Source of the DNA: Moorella sp. E308F
GTDB taxonomy: Bacteria; Bacillota; DSM-521; Neomoorellales; Neomoorellaceae
Assembly: GCF_006538365.1 (NCBI RefSeq)
Contig: NZ_BJKN01000001.1
Location: forward strand, 737,639 to 801,638
Direction: 5' to 3'
Length of the DNA stretch: 64,000 bases
The translations under genes and the position numbers were made by a program. Within the stretch, counting starts at the first letter, position 1. Each line of letters starts with the position of its first letter. Below, one piece after another: positions 34,894-43,220 of the stretch. The notes below the pieces were generated by a model that worked only from the letters and a program-made list of their open reading frames with translations, did no database searches and was not told where the DNA came from.

Positions 34894-36021
34894 TCAGAAA
34901 AATTCCCGCAGTACGTAATCACGGAACATCGGCTCAACGAATGTATAAGACCCGCGCCCCTTCTTCTCGATCACTGTTTTAGCCAGCAAATGATCTATCG
35001 TCCGTTTAATTTCATTAGGATTGGCGTTTTCTATGCTATAAATGCTGGTTCCTGTGGCAATGCGCTTTAATACCTGGCGTCCAGTGAAACTCAGGTTTAG
35101 ATCGTCTAGTAATTCATCGTAGATGGGTGCAAGAGTCAGCAGGGCACGATCATATCCCAAGCGTACAAACTCAAGGGATATGGTGTTCTGCCCGGCTTCA
35201 AGCAATGCGTAGTATAGTTCGGAACATACAACCATCGTGTCCTGGGGATGCCCTCCGGTTTTACGGGTAATTTCCTTTATTGCTTCCGGGGTAGATGTGA
35301 TTCCCCTGGTGCGGAACTTTTTGGCAATATATTCCGCCCAGGCCGTTTCGGGAATCGAGGGTATGGGAAGAATAGTGGCGAACCGGTAAAAGGCTTCCTT
35401 TTTGTCAGCGAATAGGGTTTTCATTATGCCCTCTTTTGATCCCAGGAACAAGTAGGCCACATCTTCTTGATTTTGAAAATAGGAACGCATCTTTTTATAG
35501 ATTTCCGTCCCTGCTACCCGGCAAGCGTCTTGAAATTCATCGAACAAGATAACCACCGGCTTTTTATCCCGTTTAGCCAACACCCCGGGCAAGTTCAGCG
35601 CATAGTCAAGCAAGGCTTCATCGCTTTGCTCGCCTTGCGAAAGCCCCAAATCGAGTTCAAGGTCCTGGAGCTTAATTGCCAGTTTCGCAGTGCCGACAAT
35701 GGTTTTAGTCCGGTCTTTCCACGCATCGATTGTCTTGCGAATGCCAGTCCTGTTTTCCAGGCAAGCGTTAATCAGCGCAACGGCCAGATCACGCTTGCTG
35801 GAAAGCCGGAAAAGATCAACTGAAGCGATATAAAAACCTTTTACCTTTAGCTGCCTTAGCACCTCATGGGCCAACGAGGTTTTTCCTATGCGCCGTGGGC
35901 CGTAAAGCATGACGCTTTGACCCTCAGAGAGCCTGGTTACAAGGGAGGTAATGAAGTCCTCCCTGTCGACGATATCTTCTTCCGCAACAGGACCGCCGAT
36001 GGGAAATAGCTTACCTGGCAT
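34894..36021 (-). CDS. AAA ATPase with C-terminal winged helix (archaeal-ATPase/AAA_16-like)
   Basis: 375 residues from the ATG at 36021 (AAGGGG spaced eight bases upstream; the TTG at 36027 would be too close). Walker A in SVMLYGPRRIGKTSLAHEV, Walker B in PVVILFDEFQDACR, sensor region in LFLGSKEGIM, and a C-terminal winged-helix-like end (FTGRQVLKRIATGTSIYSIE). These stand-alone ATPases are common in archaea and thermophiles and usually lack a known role. It is on the opposite strand inside the conserved tatD-yabE block, which marks it as inserted. A perfect 23-base palindrome stands 42 bases upstream. Confidence 0.82.
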   Translation of the reverse strand: MPGKLFPIGGPVAEEDIVDREDFITSLVTRLSEGQSVMLYGPRRIGKTSLAHEVLRQLKVKGFYIASVDLFRLSSKRDLAVALINACLENRTGIRKTIDAWKDRTKTIVGTAKLAIKLQDLELDLGLSQGEQSDEALLDYALNLPGVLAKRDKKPVVILFDEFQDACRVAGTEIYKKMRSYFQNQEDVAYLFLGSKEGIMKTLFADKKEAFYRFATILPIPSIPETAWAEYIAKKFRTRGITSTPEAIKEITRKTGGHPQDTMVVCSELYYALLEAGQNTISLEFVRLGYDRALLTLAPIYDELLDDLNLSFTGRQVLKRIATGTSIYSIENANPNEIKRTIDHLLAKTVIEKKGRGSYTFVEPMFRDYVLREFF

Positions 36022-36062
36022 TATCAACGCCCCTTGATATTATTATCCATGATTATTACTTA

Positions 36063-36085
36063 TTGTGTAATATTATATTACACAA
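36063..36085. promoter_or_regulatory. 23-base perfect palindrome, likely operator of the AAA ATPase gene
   Basis: TTGTGTAATAT on the left, central T at 36074, ATATTACACAA on the right, an exact reverse complement. It lies in the only region that could hold the promoter of the leftward ATPase gene. Confidence 0.6.
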
Positions 36086-36258
36086 AGCGTAATAAAGCAA
36101 TATTTTCCCGGCCATTCCAAAACTCGCTCCAGTAAATAGGGGTATACCGCTTGAAATAGGTTATAATCCTCCTGCCTCCAGGGCAGGATTTTCTACGGGT
36201 ATAAAAGGCGAATATTCTGGCAAGGCTATAGCTGGCATAATATGGAAGGAGTGACGTT

Positions 36259-37245
36259 ATGTTCAAGATATTTCCTCCTTCCGGCCAGCGGCCTGCCTCT
36301 GGTCGGAGAAAACTATTGCTGGCGCTGACCTGCCTGCTGCTAGGGCTCCAGTCACTGCTGCTGGTAGGCTGGACCGGTAAACGCGTCGATATTTTTGCAG
36401 ATGGCGGCGCCAGGCAGGTGGCCACCAGCCAGTGGTTCTTTGGCGAAGGATGGGACCCTGCTGGCAGCCAGATAAGAATAGGTGACTGGGTTTTACCCCT
36501 GCCCGGCGCCTGGTTCTGGCCAGGTTTAAAGCTGATCATGGCCGGCAGTGTGCCGGTAGCGGCTGAGATTGCCGGTCAGAACCTCTGGTCCCAGGTGCCG
36601 TTACCGGCGGCAGCCGGCATCCTGGCCCAGGAGGGCATAACCCTGGGTCCTGAAGACCGGGTAGAAAGCAATCTGGGCAGCAATGATCCATACCAGTATG
36701 TCCGGGTCATCAGGGTGGAAAATGCTATTGAACTGAGCCAGGAAGTAGTACCGCCTCCCCTGGTGCGCCGGCCGGATCGAACTTTACAGCCGGGGAAGGA
36801 AAAGGTTGTCCAGGAAGGTCAGCCTGGTGTTCGTTATTATAAATACCAGGTAAAGAAAGAGAATGGCGTCGAAGTCGAACGCCAGCTCCTGGACACCTGG
36901 ATCGAAGTCCAGCCCCAGCCACGGATAGTGGCCTACGGTAGCCGCGCCTACCCGGCAGTTACGGCGGCCCGGGTGGGGGATACCCTGAAGGTGATAGCTA
37001 CGGCCTATACCCACACCGGTAACCGGACGGCTACCGGCATCTGGCCCTACCGGGGAATAGTGGCCGTCGATCCCCGGGTCATCCCCCTGGGGACCAGGCT
37101 TTACGTAGAAGGCTACGGCTATGCCGTGGCCCAGGACACGGGTGGCCTGATTAAGGGCAACCGCATTGACGTGTTTTTAGAAAGTGAGGCCGAAGCCATC
37201 CAGTGGGGCCGGCGGCCGGTTACGGTGCGGATTCTCGGTTATTAG
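36259..37245 (+). CDS. G5 and 3D-domain cell-wall protein (YabE/RpfB-like)
   Basis: 328 residues. One N-terminal membrane/signal helix (KLLLALTCLLLGLQSLLLVG), an unassigned middle, a G5 domain (about 170-235, with QEGQPGVRYYKYQVKKENG) and a C-terminal 3D domain (VIATAYTHTGNRTATG, GIVAVDPRVIPLGTRLYVEG, KGNRIDVFLESEAEA) with its three conserved aspartates. The 3D fold resembles MltA-type lytic enzymes and resuscitation-promoting proteins. Lacks the DUF348 repeats present in the next gene. ATG at 36259 behind GGAAGGAGTGA. Confidence 0.85.
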   Translation: MFKIFPPSGQRPASGRRKLLLALTCLLLGLQSLLLVGWTGKRVDIFADGGARQVATSQWFFGEGWDPAGSQIRIGDWVLPLPGAWFWPGLKLIMAGSVPVAAEIAGQNLWSQVPLPAAAGILAQEGITLGPEDRVESNLGSNDPYQYVRVIRVENAIELSQEVVPPPLVRRPDRTLQPGKEKVVQEGQPGVRYYKYQVKKENGVEVERQLLDTWIEVQPQPRIVAYGSRAYPAVTAARVGDTLKVIATAYTHTGNRTATGIWPYRGIVAVDPRVIPLGTRLYVEGYGYAVAQDTGGLIKGNRIDVFLESEAEAIQWGRRPVTVRILGY

Positions 37246-37359
37246 GAAAATAATACCAGATATGGGGGCAGGAAAATCTTCCCCCGCGTCGAAGTATTTA
37301 TTCGTCGATGCCTCTCAAGAGGCAGGCGTAAAACCGATATTTTGCAGGGAGGTGACCCA

Positions 37360-38361
37360 TTGGACGGGTGGATTACTCACTGGCGCCAGAAGACTTCCCG
37401 GGGGCGCCGCCGGCCCTGGCTCTGGCTCCTGGTGGCGGTATTGCTGCTTTTTACCGGCACTGGGTGGGGAGTAATGAACTTTGCCTGGAAGCAGGTAACC
37501 CTTCAGGTAGACGGGCGTGAAATCGAGGCCCGGACCTTTGCCGGCCAGGTAGGGCAATTTTTAAATGAGCAGCAGATTACCCTGGGGCCAGAGGATGTTG
37601 TTCTGCCGGCCCTGGACGCACCTGTGACTAAAGGCATGGTGGTGACGGTCAAAAGGGCCGTTCCGGTAAAGATAATTGCCGATGGGCAGGAAAGGGAAAT
37701 ATGGACTCCTTCGGTGACGGTGGCCGAGGTTTTAAATAAGGTGGGAGTAACCTTGCAGCCGCAAGACCGGGTTACCCCGGGTCTAACCACCACCGTAAGG
37801 GCAGGAGACACAATTAAAGTTACCAGGGTCACCTACAAAATGGAAACGGTTAACAGGGAAATTAATTACCGGGTGGAGCGCCGACCCGACGGGAAAATAG
37901 AAAAAGGTATTACCCGCCTGGTGCAGAGGGGGCAAAAGGGTATCCAGGAAGAAACATACCGGATCGTCTATGAAGACGGGCAGGAAACAGGCCGCGAGCT
38001 GGTAGTAACCAGGGTAGTTAAAGAACCTGTACCGGAGATAATAGCTGTAGGAACCCTGGATATGGCTTCCCGTGGGGGGTACAGTTTTCGCTTTGAGCGG
38101 GTTATCTGGGCCGTCGCTACGGCATACACCCACACTGGTTCACGGACGGCGACGGGGGTTTATCCCCGGGTAGGGACCATTGCCGTGGACCCCAATGTAA
38201 TTCCCCTGGGTACCAGGCTCTACGTGGAAGGCTATGGCTTTGGCATTGCCCAGGACGTGGGCAGTGCTATCAAGGGTAACCGCATTGACGTTTTTCTGGA
38301 CACGGAGGCGGATACGGCCCGCTGGGGCGTCCGCCGGGTGAAGGTTTATATTTTGCGCTAA
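37360..38361 (+). CDS. DUF348-G5-3D protein (YabE-like)
   Basis: 333 residues from a TTG at 37360 with GGGAGGTGA upstream. N-terminal membrane helix (PWLWLLVAVLLLFTGTGWG), two DUF348 repeats (VTLQVDGREIEARTFAG; VKIIADGQEREIWTPSVT), a G5 domain (GITRLVQRGQKGIQEETY) and a 3D domain nearly identical in layout to that of the upstream gene (AVATAYTHTGSRTATG, KGNRIDVFL). This is the architecture of Bacillus YabE, a probable cell-wall lytic protein. A tandem paralog of the 36259 gene. Confidence 0.88.
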   Translation: MDGWITHWRQKTSRGRRRPWLWLLVAVLLLFTGTGWGVMNFAWKQVTLQVDGREIEARTFAGQVGQFLNEQQITLGPEDVVLPALDAPVTKGMVVTVKRAVPVKIIADGQEREIWTPSVTVAEVLNKVGVTLQPQDRVTPGLTTTVRAGDTIKVTRVTYKMETVNREINYRVERRPDGKIEKGITRLVQRGQKGIQEETYRIVYEDGQETGRELVVTRVVKEPVPEIIAVGTLDMASRGGYSFRFERVIWAVATAYTHTGSRTATGVYPRVGTIAVDPNVIPLGTRLYVEGYGFGIAQDVGSAIKGNRIDVFLDTEADTARWGVRRVKVYILR

Positions 38362-38388
38362 AACCACCCTCCGGCGGGTGGTTTTTTG
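38360..38388 (+). terminator. Terminator after the 3D-domain pair
   Basis: AACCACCC (38362-38369), short loop, GGGTGGTT (38376-38383), then TTTTTG. Confidence 0.8.
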
Positions 38389-38485
38389 TTTTATGCCATC
38401 CGGCCTGCAATTTAGGTTTTTTCCATTTACATATATTTGTACCGTGGCTGCAGATGTAGTATAATACCTCTATGGAGGGATAGGG

Positions 38486-39367
38486 GTGGATTCTGTAGCC
38501 ACGCCAGGTAAAACCCTGGCCCTGATCCGGGAAAAAGGGCTGGTACCCCGTAAATCCCGGGGCCAGAATTTTCTTGTGGATAGCAACATCGTGCGAAAGA
38601 TCGCCAGGGCCGCCGGCCTTGGCCCTGATGATACAGTTGTCGAGATAGGCCCCGGCCTGGGGGCCCTTACCCAGGAGCTGGCGGAACAGGCGGGACTGGT
38701 AATTGCCATTGAAATCGACCGGGATTTAATATCTGCTTTAGAAGAAAACTTAAAGGATAAGGTCAATGTGCGCCTGGTTGCCGGCGACGCCTTAAAAGTT
38801 AATTTTGACGAGCTAGTTGCCAGATTTAAGAGAGATGGAGGAGGAAGGTTGCCCACATATAAGCTGGTGGCCAACCTTCCTTATTATATAACCACCCCCA
38901 TCCTGATGCATTTACTGACCGGTAAATTTCAGATTACGGAACTTGTTTTAATGGTCCAGGCTGAAGTGGGCTACCGGATGCTGGCCTTACCGGGAAGCAA
39001 GGATTACGGCGCTTTGAGTGTAGTGGTCCAGTATTATACAAAACCAGCTATTATCTTGAAGGTACCGCGCACCGTCTTTTACCCGCGGCCGGAGGTCGAC
39101 TCCCTGGTTGTGAAACTGACCCGCCGACCTGAGCCGGCCGTACAGGTAGGGGATGAAGATTTCTTTTTCCGGGTGGTCCGGGCCGCCTTTAACCAACGGC
39201 GTAAGACTCTATTAAACGCCCTGGGGAGCCTGGGGTTGGAACGTCCCCTGTTACTAAAAGCGATGGCAGCTACCGGAGTTGATCCCCGGAGAAGGGGAGA
39301 GACCTTGACGATTGAAGAGTTTGCCAACTTGAGTAAAGCGTTACAACAGCAAATAGAAAGAAGGTGA
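38486..39367 (+). CDS. ksgA: 16S rRNA dimethyladenosine transferase
   Basis: 293 residues. SAM motif I in VVEIGPGLGALTQELA, EIDRDLISALEEN, then the NLPY catalytic motif in LVANLPYYITTPILMHLL, FYPRPEVDSLVVKL and AFNQRRKTLLNAL. It dimethylates A1518/A1519 of 16S rRNA. GTG start at 38486 with GGAGGGATAGG upstream. The rnmV (RNase M5) gene that often precedes ksgA in Firmicutes is absent here. Confidence 0.95.
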   Translation: MDSVATPGKTLALIREKGLVPRKSRGQNFLVDSNIVRKIARAAGLGPDDTVVEIGPGLGALTQELAEQAGLVIAIEIDRDLISALEENLKDKVNVRLVAGDALKVNFDELVARFKRDGGGRLPTYKLVANLPYYITTPILMHLLTGKFQITELVLMVQAEVGYRMLALPGSKDYGALSVVVQYYTKPAIILKVPRTVFYPRPEVDSLVVKLTRRPEPAVQVGDEDFFFRVVRAAFNQRRKTLLNALGSLGLERPLLLKAMAATGVDPRRRGETLTIEEFANLSKALQQQIERR

Positions 39368-39849
39368 TGACGGTGTATTATATCAGTCCTACCAAGGGTC
39401 GCCTGACGGCTGAAGAAATGTTTGCCGACATGATGCAGTTTATCGAGGCCAATCCCGAAGCCCAGTACAAGATCATTATTGGCACGGATTCCCAGGCTCG
39501 GCTCCGCACCTGCTTTGTTACAGCTGTAATAGTTCACCAGGTAGGCAGGGGAGCCCGTTACTACTACAGAAAAAGGTACCAGCGCAAGATTACTTCCTTA
39601 CGCCAAAAGATCTTTTATGAAACGGCTTTGAGCCTGGAAACGGCAACCTTTATCGCTCAGAAGCTATCAGCCAGCGGTCATGCTGATCTCAACCTGGAGA
39701 TCCACCTGGACATCGGGCCCAACGGCAATACCAGGGATTTAATCCGGGAAATTGTCGGCATGGTGGTGGGCAGCGGTTTTGCCGCCAGGATCAAACCCTA
39801 TTCATGCGGGGCCTCCAAGGTGGCCGATAAATATACCAAGAGCGGTTAA
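39367..39849 (+). CDS. YkuK-like RNase H-fold protein (DUF458)
   Basis: 160 residues. IIIGTDSQARLRTCFVTAVI holds the first acidic strand of the RNase H fold; LNLEIHLDIGPNGNTRDLI and the C-terminal SCGASKVADKY match YkuK proteins. Enzymatic role unproven. The ATG at 39367 shares its first base with the ksgA stop. Confidence 0.78.
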   Translation: MTVYYISPTKGRLTAEEMFADMMQFIEANPEAQYKIIIGTDSQARLRTCFVTAVIVHQVGRGARYYYRKRYQRKITSLRQKIFYETALSLETATFIAQKLSASGHADLNLEIHLDIGPNGNTRDLIREIVGMVVGSGFAARIKPYSCGASKVADKYTKSG

Positions 39850-39889
39850 AGCAGGTCGACACCGGCCTTTTCAAGCCCGGCGGTTATGT

Positions 39890-39937
39890 AAAAAAGGTGG
39901 CATGGCCTAATTTTAAGGCCGCCACCTCAATTTTTTA
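39890..39937. terminator. Bidirectional terminator between ykuK-like gene and sleB-like gene
   Basis: AGGTGGC (39895-39901) pairs with GCCACCT (39921-39927) with an inner GGCC/GGCC stem; T runs follow on both strands. Confidence 0.8.
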
Positions 39938-39946
39938 ATGCAATTT

Positions 39947-40732
39947 TTAACGAGCAAAGACATGGTTGCCAATCTGGGTAATAATGGTCCGTGTCCAGAC
40001 CCAGGAATTTGCTGGAACTAGAGCCGGATTCCAGAAATAGAGGGCTCCGCCGCTTGGATCGTAGCCCCGCAGGGCTTCGCGGGCCGCCTGGTAGGCAGTA
40101 GCATCGGGGGTCAGGTAAAACTGGCCGTCGTTTACCGAAGTAAAGGCGTCAGGTTCATAGATGACACCGGCGATGGTCCGGGGGAAACGCCCGTCCCGGG
40201 TACGGTTAATGGCTACTGCGGCCACGGCTACCTGGCCGGCATATGGTTCACCCCGGGCTTCACCATAGATTAGATGGGCCAGCAGGTCCAGATCGCTGGA
40301 ACTGTAATTACTGCTTGTACCCCGGGAGGCCGCAGGCTGGTAGGGTCCGGCCGGGATGCGTAAGATTTGTCCCGGGTATATAACATCGCTGGTGAGATTA
40401 TTGGCGGCCATGATTTGCTGGTAGGACAGGCCGTAGCGTTGACCGATAAGGAATAGGGTATCGCCGGGCTGGACGACGTAAGTACTACCATCCCGGTCAG
40501 GTACCCAGAGGGTCTGGCCGGGATAGATCCACGTACTGGTCAAGTTGTTTGCTTGTTGGAGATCCCAGGCGCTGATACCGTAGCGCAGGCCGATGAGATA
40601 GAGGGTATCGCCGGGCTGGACGGTGTAGGTGGCGGCACCTGCTGGGCCGGCAAAGACGAGGATACCGATTAGCAGGAGAGAAGCCAGGCAAAATAGCCGC
40701 AGGCTGGGAAGAACTGTTCTGGAAATTGCCAT
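39947..40732 (-). CDS. LysM-containing cell wall hydrolase, SleB type
   Basis: 261 residues, read on the minus strand. A signal peptide (LFCLASLLLIGILVFAGPAGA) is followed by two LysM modules (YTVQPGDTLYLIGLRYGIS; YVVQPGDTLFLIGQRYGLS), a linker and a Hydrolase_2 domain (LLAHLIYGEARGEPYAGQVA, AVAINRTRDGRFPRTI, GALYFWNPA), the fold of the spore cortex-lytic enzyme SleB. Probably a spore or cell-wall lytic transglycosylase. SD AAGGAG is unusually close to the ATG at 40732 (three bases). Confidence 0.9.
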   Translation of the reverse strand: MAISRTVLPSLRLFCLASLLLIGILVFAGPAGAATYTVQPGDTLYLIGLRYGISAWDLQQANNLTSTWIYPGQTLWVPDRDGSTYVVQPGDTLFLIGQRYGLSYQQIMAANNLTSDVIYPGQILRIPAGPYQPAASRGTSSNYSSSDLDLLAHLIYGEARGEPYAGQVAVAAVAINRTRDGRFPRTIAGVIYEPDAFTSVNDGQFYLTPDATAYQAAREALRGYDPSGGALYFWNPALVPANSWVWTRTIITQIGNHVFAR

Positions 40733-40907
40733 CAACTCCTTCGAACTATTTTTGCTATATCTCCCGGCCTGTCATCCAGCTTACTACAATTATACATTTA
40801 ATTATCATGGCCCGTCATTGTTAAATAGTTACCAGCATCGGAGCATTATGGTAACTTTACATAATCATCAGGGCAAGATGAAAGGTTATTGCCCGGGTAC
40901 AGCCCTC

Positions 40908-40935
40908 ACCTCCTTAAATCCCGGGGCATAAAATA
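40908..40935 (+). promoter_or_regulatory. Sigma-K-like promoter of yabG
   Basis: AC at 40908-40909, 17 bases, then CATAAAATA at 40927-40935, matching the CATA-N3-TA form of the Bacillus sigma-K -10. Bacillus yabG is a sigma-K gene. Confidence 0.5.
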
Positions 40936-40969
40936 GAATGATACAGGGCTTACGGGGGAGGGGAGAAGG

Positions 40970-41881
40970 TTGAATAACATTAAGCCCGGGGATATCGTGG
41001 CGCGGAAAAAATACGGCAAAGATATTTTTTTTAAAGTAAAGTCACTTATTATAACTGATGCGGGAGAAACGACTGCTATTTTAAGAGGACTGGATGTCAG
41101 GCTGGTAGCTGATGCCCCCCTGGAGGACCTGGAACTGCAGCCGGCCGAAAAAGTGCTGCGTTACCGCCATTGCGACATTCAAAAGCACAGCCTTTGTTTC
41201 CGGCGGATTTTGCAGCGCCGGGAAGCCGAGAGGGAGGTTTTTTTACTGCGGGGTGAAAGGCCGGGCCGGGAAGAAAGGGAACCGGACAAGAGGGAAGACA
41301 TCCCTGGCGATGGTTTTTTTGAGGTACCGGGCCGGGTGCTGCATATTGACGGCGACGAGGAATACCTCGATAAATGCCTCCATGCCTATGAGCAGCTAAA
41401 AATACCGGCCCAGGGCGTATGCCTGCCTGAAGAACAGCAGGCAGCTAAAGTGGAGGAGCTTTTAAAGGAATATACCCCCGATATTCTGGTCCTTACGGGT
41501 CATGATGGCCTGCTACGGGAAAAGAGCAGCAATTATACCGATCTGGACAGCTACCGCCATTCGAAGCACTTTGTAGCGGCAGTAAGGGCGGCTCGGACTT
41601 TGAGGCCTACCCATGATGACCTGGCTATTTTTGCCGGGGCCTGCCAGTCCCATTATGAAGCCCTGCTTAAAGCCGGAGCCACCTTTGCCAGTTCGCCCCG
41701 CCGGGTTTTAATTCATGCCTACGACCCGGTTTTTGTAGTGGAGCGCATTGCCTATACAACCATTGAAAAAACCCTGGGCCCTGCGGATATAATTAAAGAT
41801 ACCATCACCGGCAATGAAGGTATAGGGGGCATAGAGATTAAAGGCAAACTGCGCCTTGGTTACCCTACTTCCCCTTATTGA
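40970..41881 (+). CDS. yabG: Sporulation-specific protease YabG
   Basis: 303 residues. IKPGDIVARKKYGKDIFFKV begins the conserved N-terminal part; DILVLTGHDGL and IFAGACQSHYEALLKAGATF are the conserved core of peptidase family U57. In Bacillus YabG cuts spore-coat proteins late in sporulation. TTG start at 40970, behind GGGAGGGGAGAAGG. A sigma-K-like promoter precedes it. Confidence 0.93.
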   Translation: MNNIKPGDIVARKKYGKDIFFKVKSLIITDAGETTAILRGLDVRLVADAPLEDLELQPAEKVLRYRHCDIQKHSLCFRRILQRREAEREVFLLRGERPGREEREPDKREDIPGDGFFEVPGRVLHIDGDEEYLDKCLHAYEQLKIPAQGVCLPEEQQAAKVEELLKEYTPDILVLTGHDGLLREKSSNYTDLDSYRHSKHFVAAVRAARTLRPTHDDLAIFAGACQSHYEALLKAGATFASSPRRVLIHAYDPVFVVERIAYTTIEKTLGPADIIKDTITGNEGIGGIEIKGKLRLGYPTSPY

Positions 41882-41924
41882 AGATATCTTAATAACAAAG
41901 GCGAAAATTATACCATTATTCCCC

Positions 41925-41954
41925 TTGACAATAAGCCGGTTTCTCTAGTAGAAT
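41925..41954 (+). promoter_or_regulatory. Upstream veg promoter (P1)
   Basis: TTGACA at 41925-41930, 18 bases, TAGAAT at 41949-41954. Confidence 0.6.
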
Positions 41955-41966
41955 AAAATGAATAAC

Positions 41967-41995
41967 TTGACACCACCCTCCTGCTGTTGTATAAT
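41967..41995 (+). promoter_or_regulatory. Main veg promoter (P2), full consensus
   Basis: TTGACA at 41967-41972, 17 bases, TATAAT at 41990-41995. In Bacillus the veg promoter is among the strongest known. Confidence 0.85.
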
Positions 41996-42024
41996 AAGGT
42001 ATACGCGGAAAGAGGGTGGTCTTT

Positions 42025-42300
42025 TTGGCGGGCAAGGAAGTACTGGCAACTATCAGAGAGGACCTGGAGGCCCGGGTAGGCCAGAAGGTAAGGCTGAGGG
42101 CCAACCGCGGGCGGAAAAAGATCCTGGAGAGGACCGGTATACTGGAAAAGACTTACCCCAACATCTTTGTAATCCGACTGGAAGAGAGTAAAAGCCCGGA
42201 ACGCCGGATATCCTTCAGCTATACCGATGTCCTTACCAATACAGTAGAATTAATGGTCGAGGGTGAGACCGGCGTTAAAAAACTTGGCGCCAAACATTAA
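42025..42300 (+). CDS. veg: Veg protein
   Basis: 91 residues: ATIREDLEARVGQKVRLRAN followed by RGRKKILERTGILEKTYPNI, an SH3-like basic fold, then FSYTDVLTNTVELMV. Bacillus Veg stimulates biofilm genes indirectly by affecting SinR; its direct activity is unknown. TTG start at 42025 after GAGGGTGGT. It follows yabG as in Bacillus. Confidence 0.92.
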   Translation: MAGKEVLATIREDLEARVGQKVRLRANRGRKKILERTGILEKTYPNIFVIRLEESKSPERRISFSYTDVLTNTVELMVEGETGVKKLGAKH

Positions 42301-42303
42301 GGG

Positions 42304-42332
42304 GCTATCAGGTCATACCTGATAGCTTTTTG
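42304..42332 (+). terminator. Terminator of veg
   Basis: GCTATCAGGT, CAT loop, ACCTGATAGC (42304-42326), then five T. Confidence 0.92.
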
Positions 42333-42397
42333 TATCGCAATGATTGCATATTTTAAGTTACCCTACCCCATACTACCAGCAGGGGTGGGGTTTTTTG

Positions 42398-43207
42398 TTG
42401 CAAATAGTGGTCTGTGTCAAACAGGTACCGGACACGGCTGAAGTCAGGATTGACCCCCGGACCAATACTCTGGTCCGGGCCGGGGTACCGGCCATTATCA
42501 ACCCCTTTGATGCCCATGCTGTCGAGGCCGCGGTCCGGCTAAAGGAAAAGTACGGCGGCCGTGTTACGGCCCTGTCCATGGGGCCGCCCCAGGCTGAAGA
42601 GGTGCTGCGGCGGGCCCTGGGTATGGGGGCCGACCAGGCTATCCTCCTCACCGACCGGGCCTTTGCCGGTTCCGATACCCTGGCCACCAGCTATATCCTG
42701 GCCCGAGCCATCGAAACCATAAGCCGGGAAACGCCGGTTGATCTGGTCTTTTGCGGTAAGCAGGCCATTGACGGCGATACGGCCCAGGTAGGGCCGGGAA
42801 TAGCCACCCGGCTGGGTTTCACCCAGCTGACCTATTGTATGGCCATTGACGCCGTAGATTTGGAACAGGGTTACATCCATGTCCAGCGCAAGCTGGAAGG
42901 AAAGCGGGAAATCATCCGCGGCCGGTTGCCGGCCCTATTAACGGTGGTTAAGGACTTAAATGAACTGCGGTACCCTTCCTTGCCAGCCTTAATCAGGGCG
43001 GCCCGGGCAACCATCACCACCTGGGGTAAAGACAACCTGGACCTTGACCCGGCGCAAATTGGCCTCAAAGGCTCTCCTACCTCCGTCCGGCGCATCTTTG
43101 CCCCACCGGTACGGCCGGGCGGAGAGATAATTCCCGGCGATCCCCGGGAAGCGGCGGCGCTCCTGGTAGAAAAACTCGTACAGACGAAGGTTATAGCTGA
43201 TAAATAA
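42398..43207 (+). CDS. etfB: Electron transfer flavoprotein, beta subunit
   Basis: 269 residues. Starts QIVVCVKQVPDTAEVRIDP, has the ETF-beta signature around TALSMGPPQAEEVLRRALGMG and FCGKQAIDGDTAQVGPGIA. With EtfA it carries one or two FADs between dehydrogenases and an acceptor. TTG start at 42398 after AGGGGTGGGG, first gene of etfBA-fixCX. The Fix-type partners suggest an electron-bifurcating or quinone-linked complex. Confidence 0.93.
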   Translation: MQIVVCVKQVPDTAEVRIDPRTNTLVRAGVPAIINPFDAHAVEAAVRLKEKYGGRVTALSMGPPQAEEVLRRALGMGADQAILLTDRAFAGSDTLATSYILARAIETISRETPVDLVFCGKQAIDGDTAQVGPGIATRLGFTQLTYCMAIDAVDLEQGYIHVQRKLEGKREIIRGRLPALLTVVKDLNELRYPSLPALIRAARATITTWGKDNLDLDPAQIGLKGSPTSVRRIFAPPVRPGGEIIPGDPREAAALLVEKLVQTKVIADK

Positions 43208-43220
43208 TGGAGGAATACCC

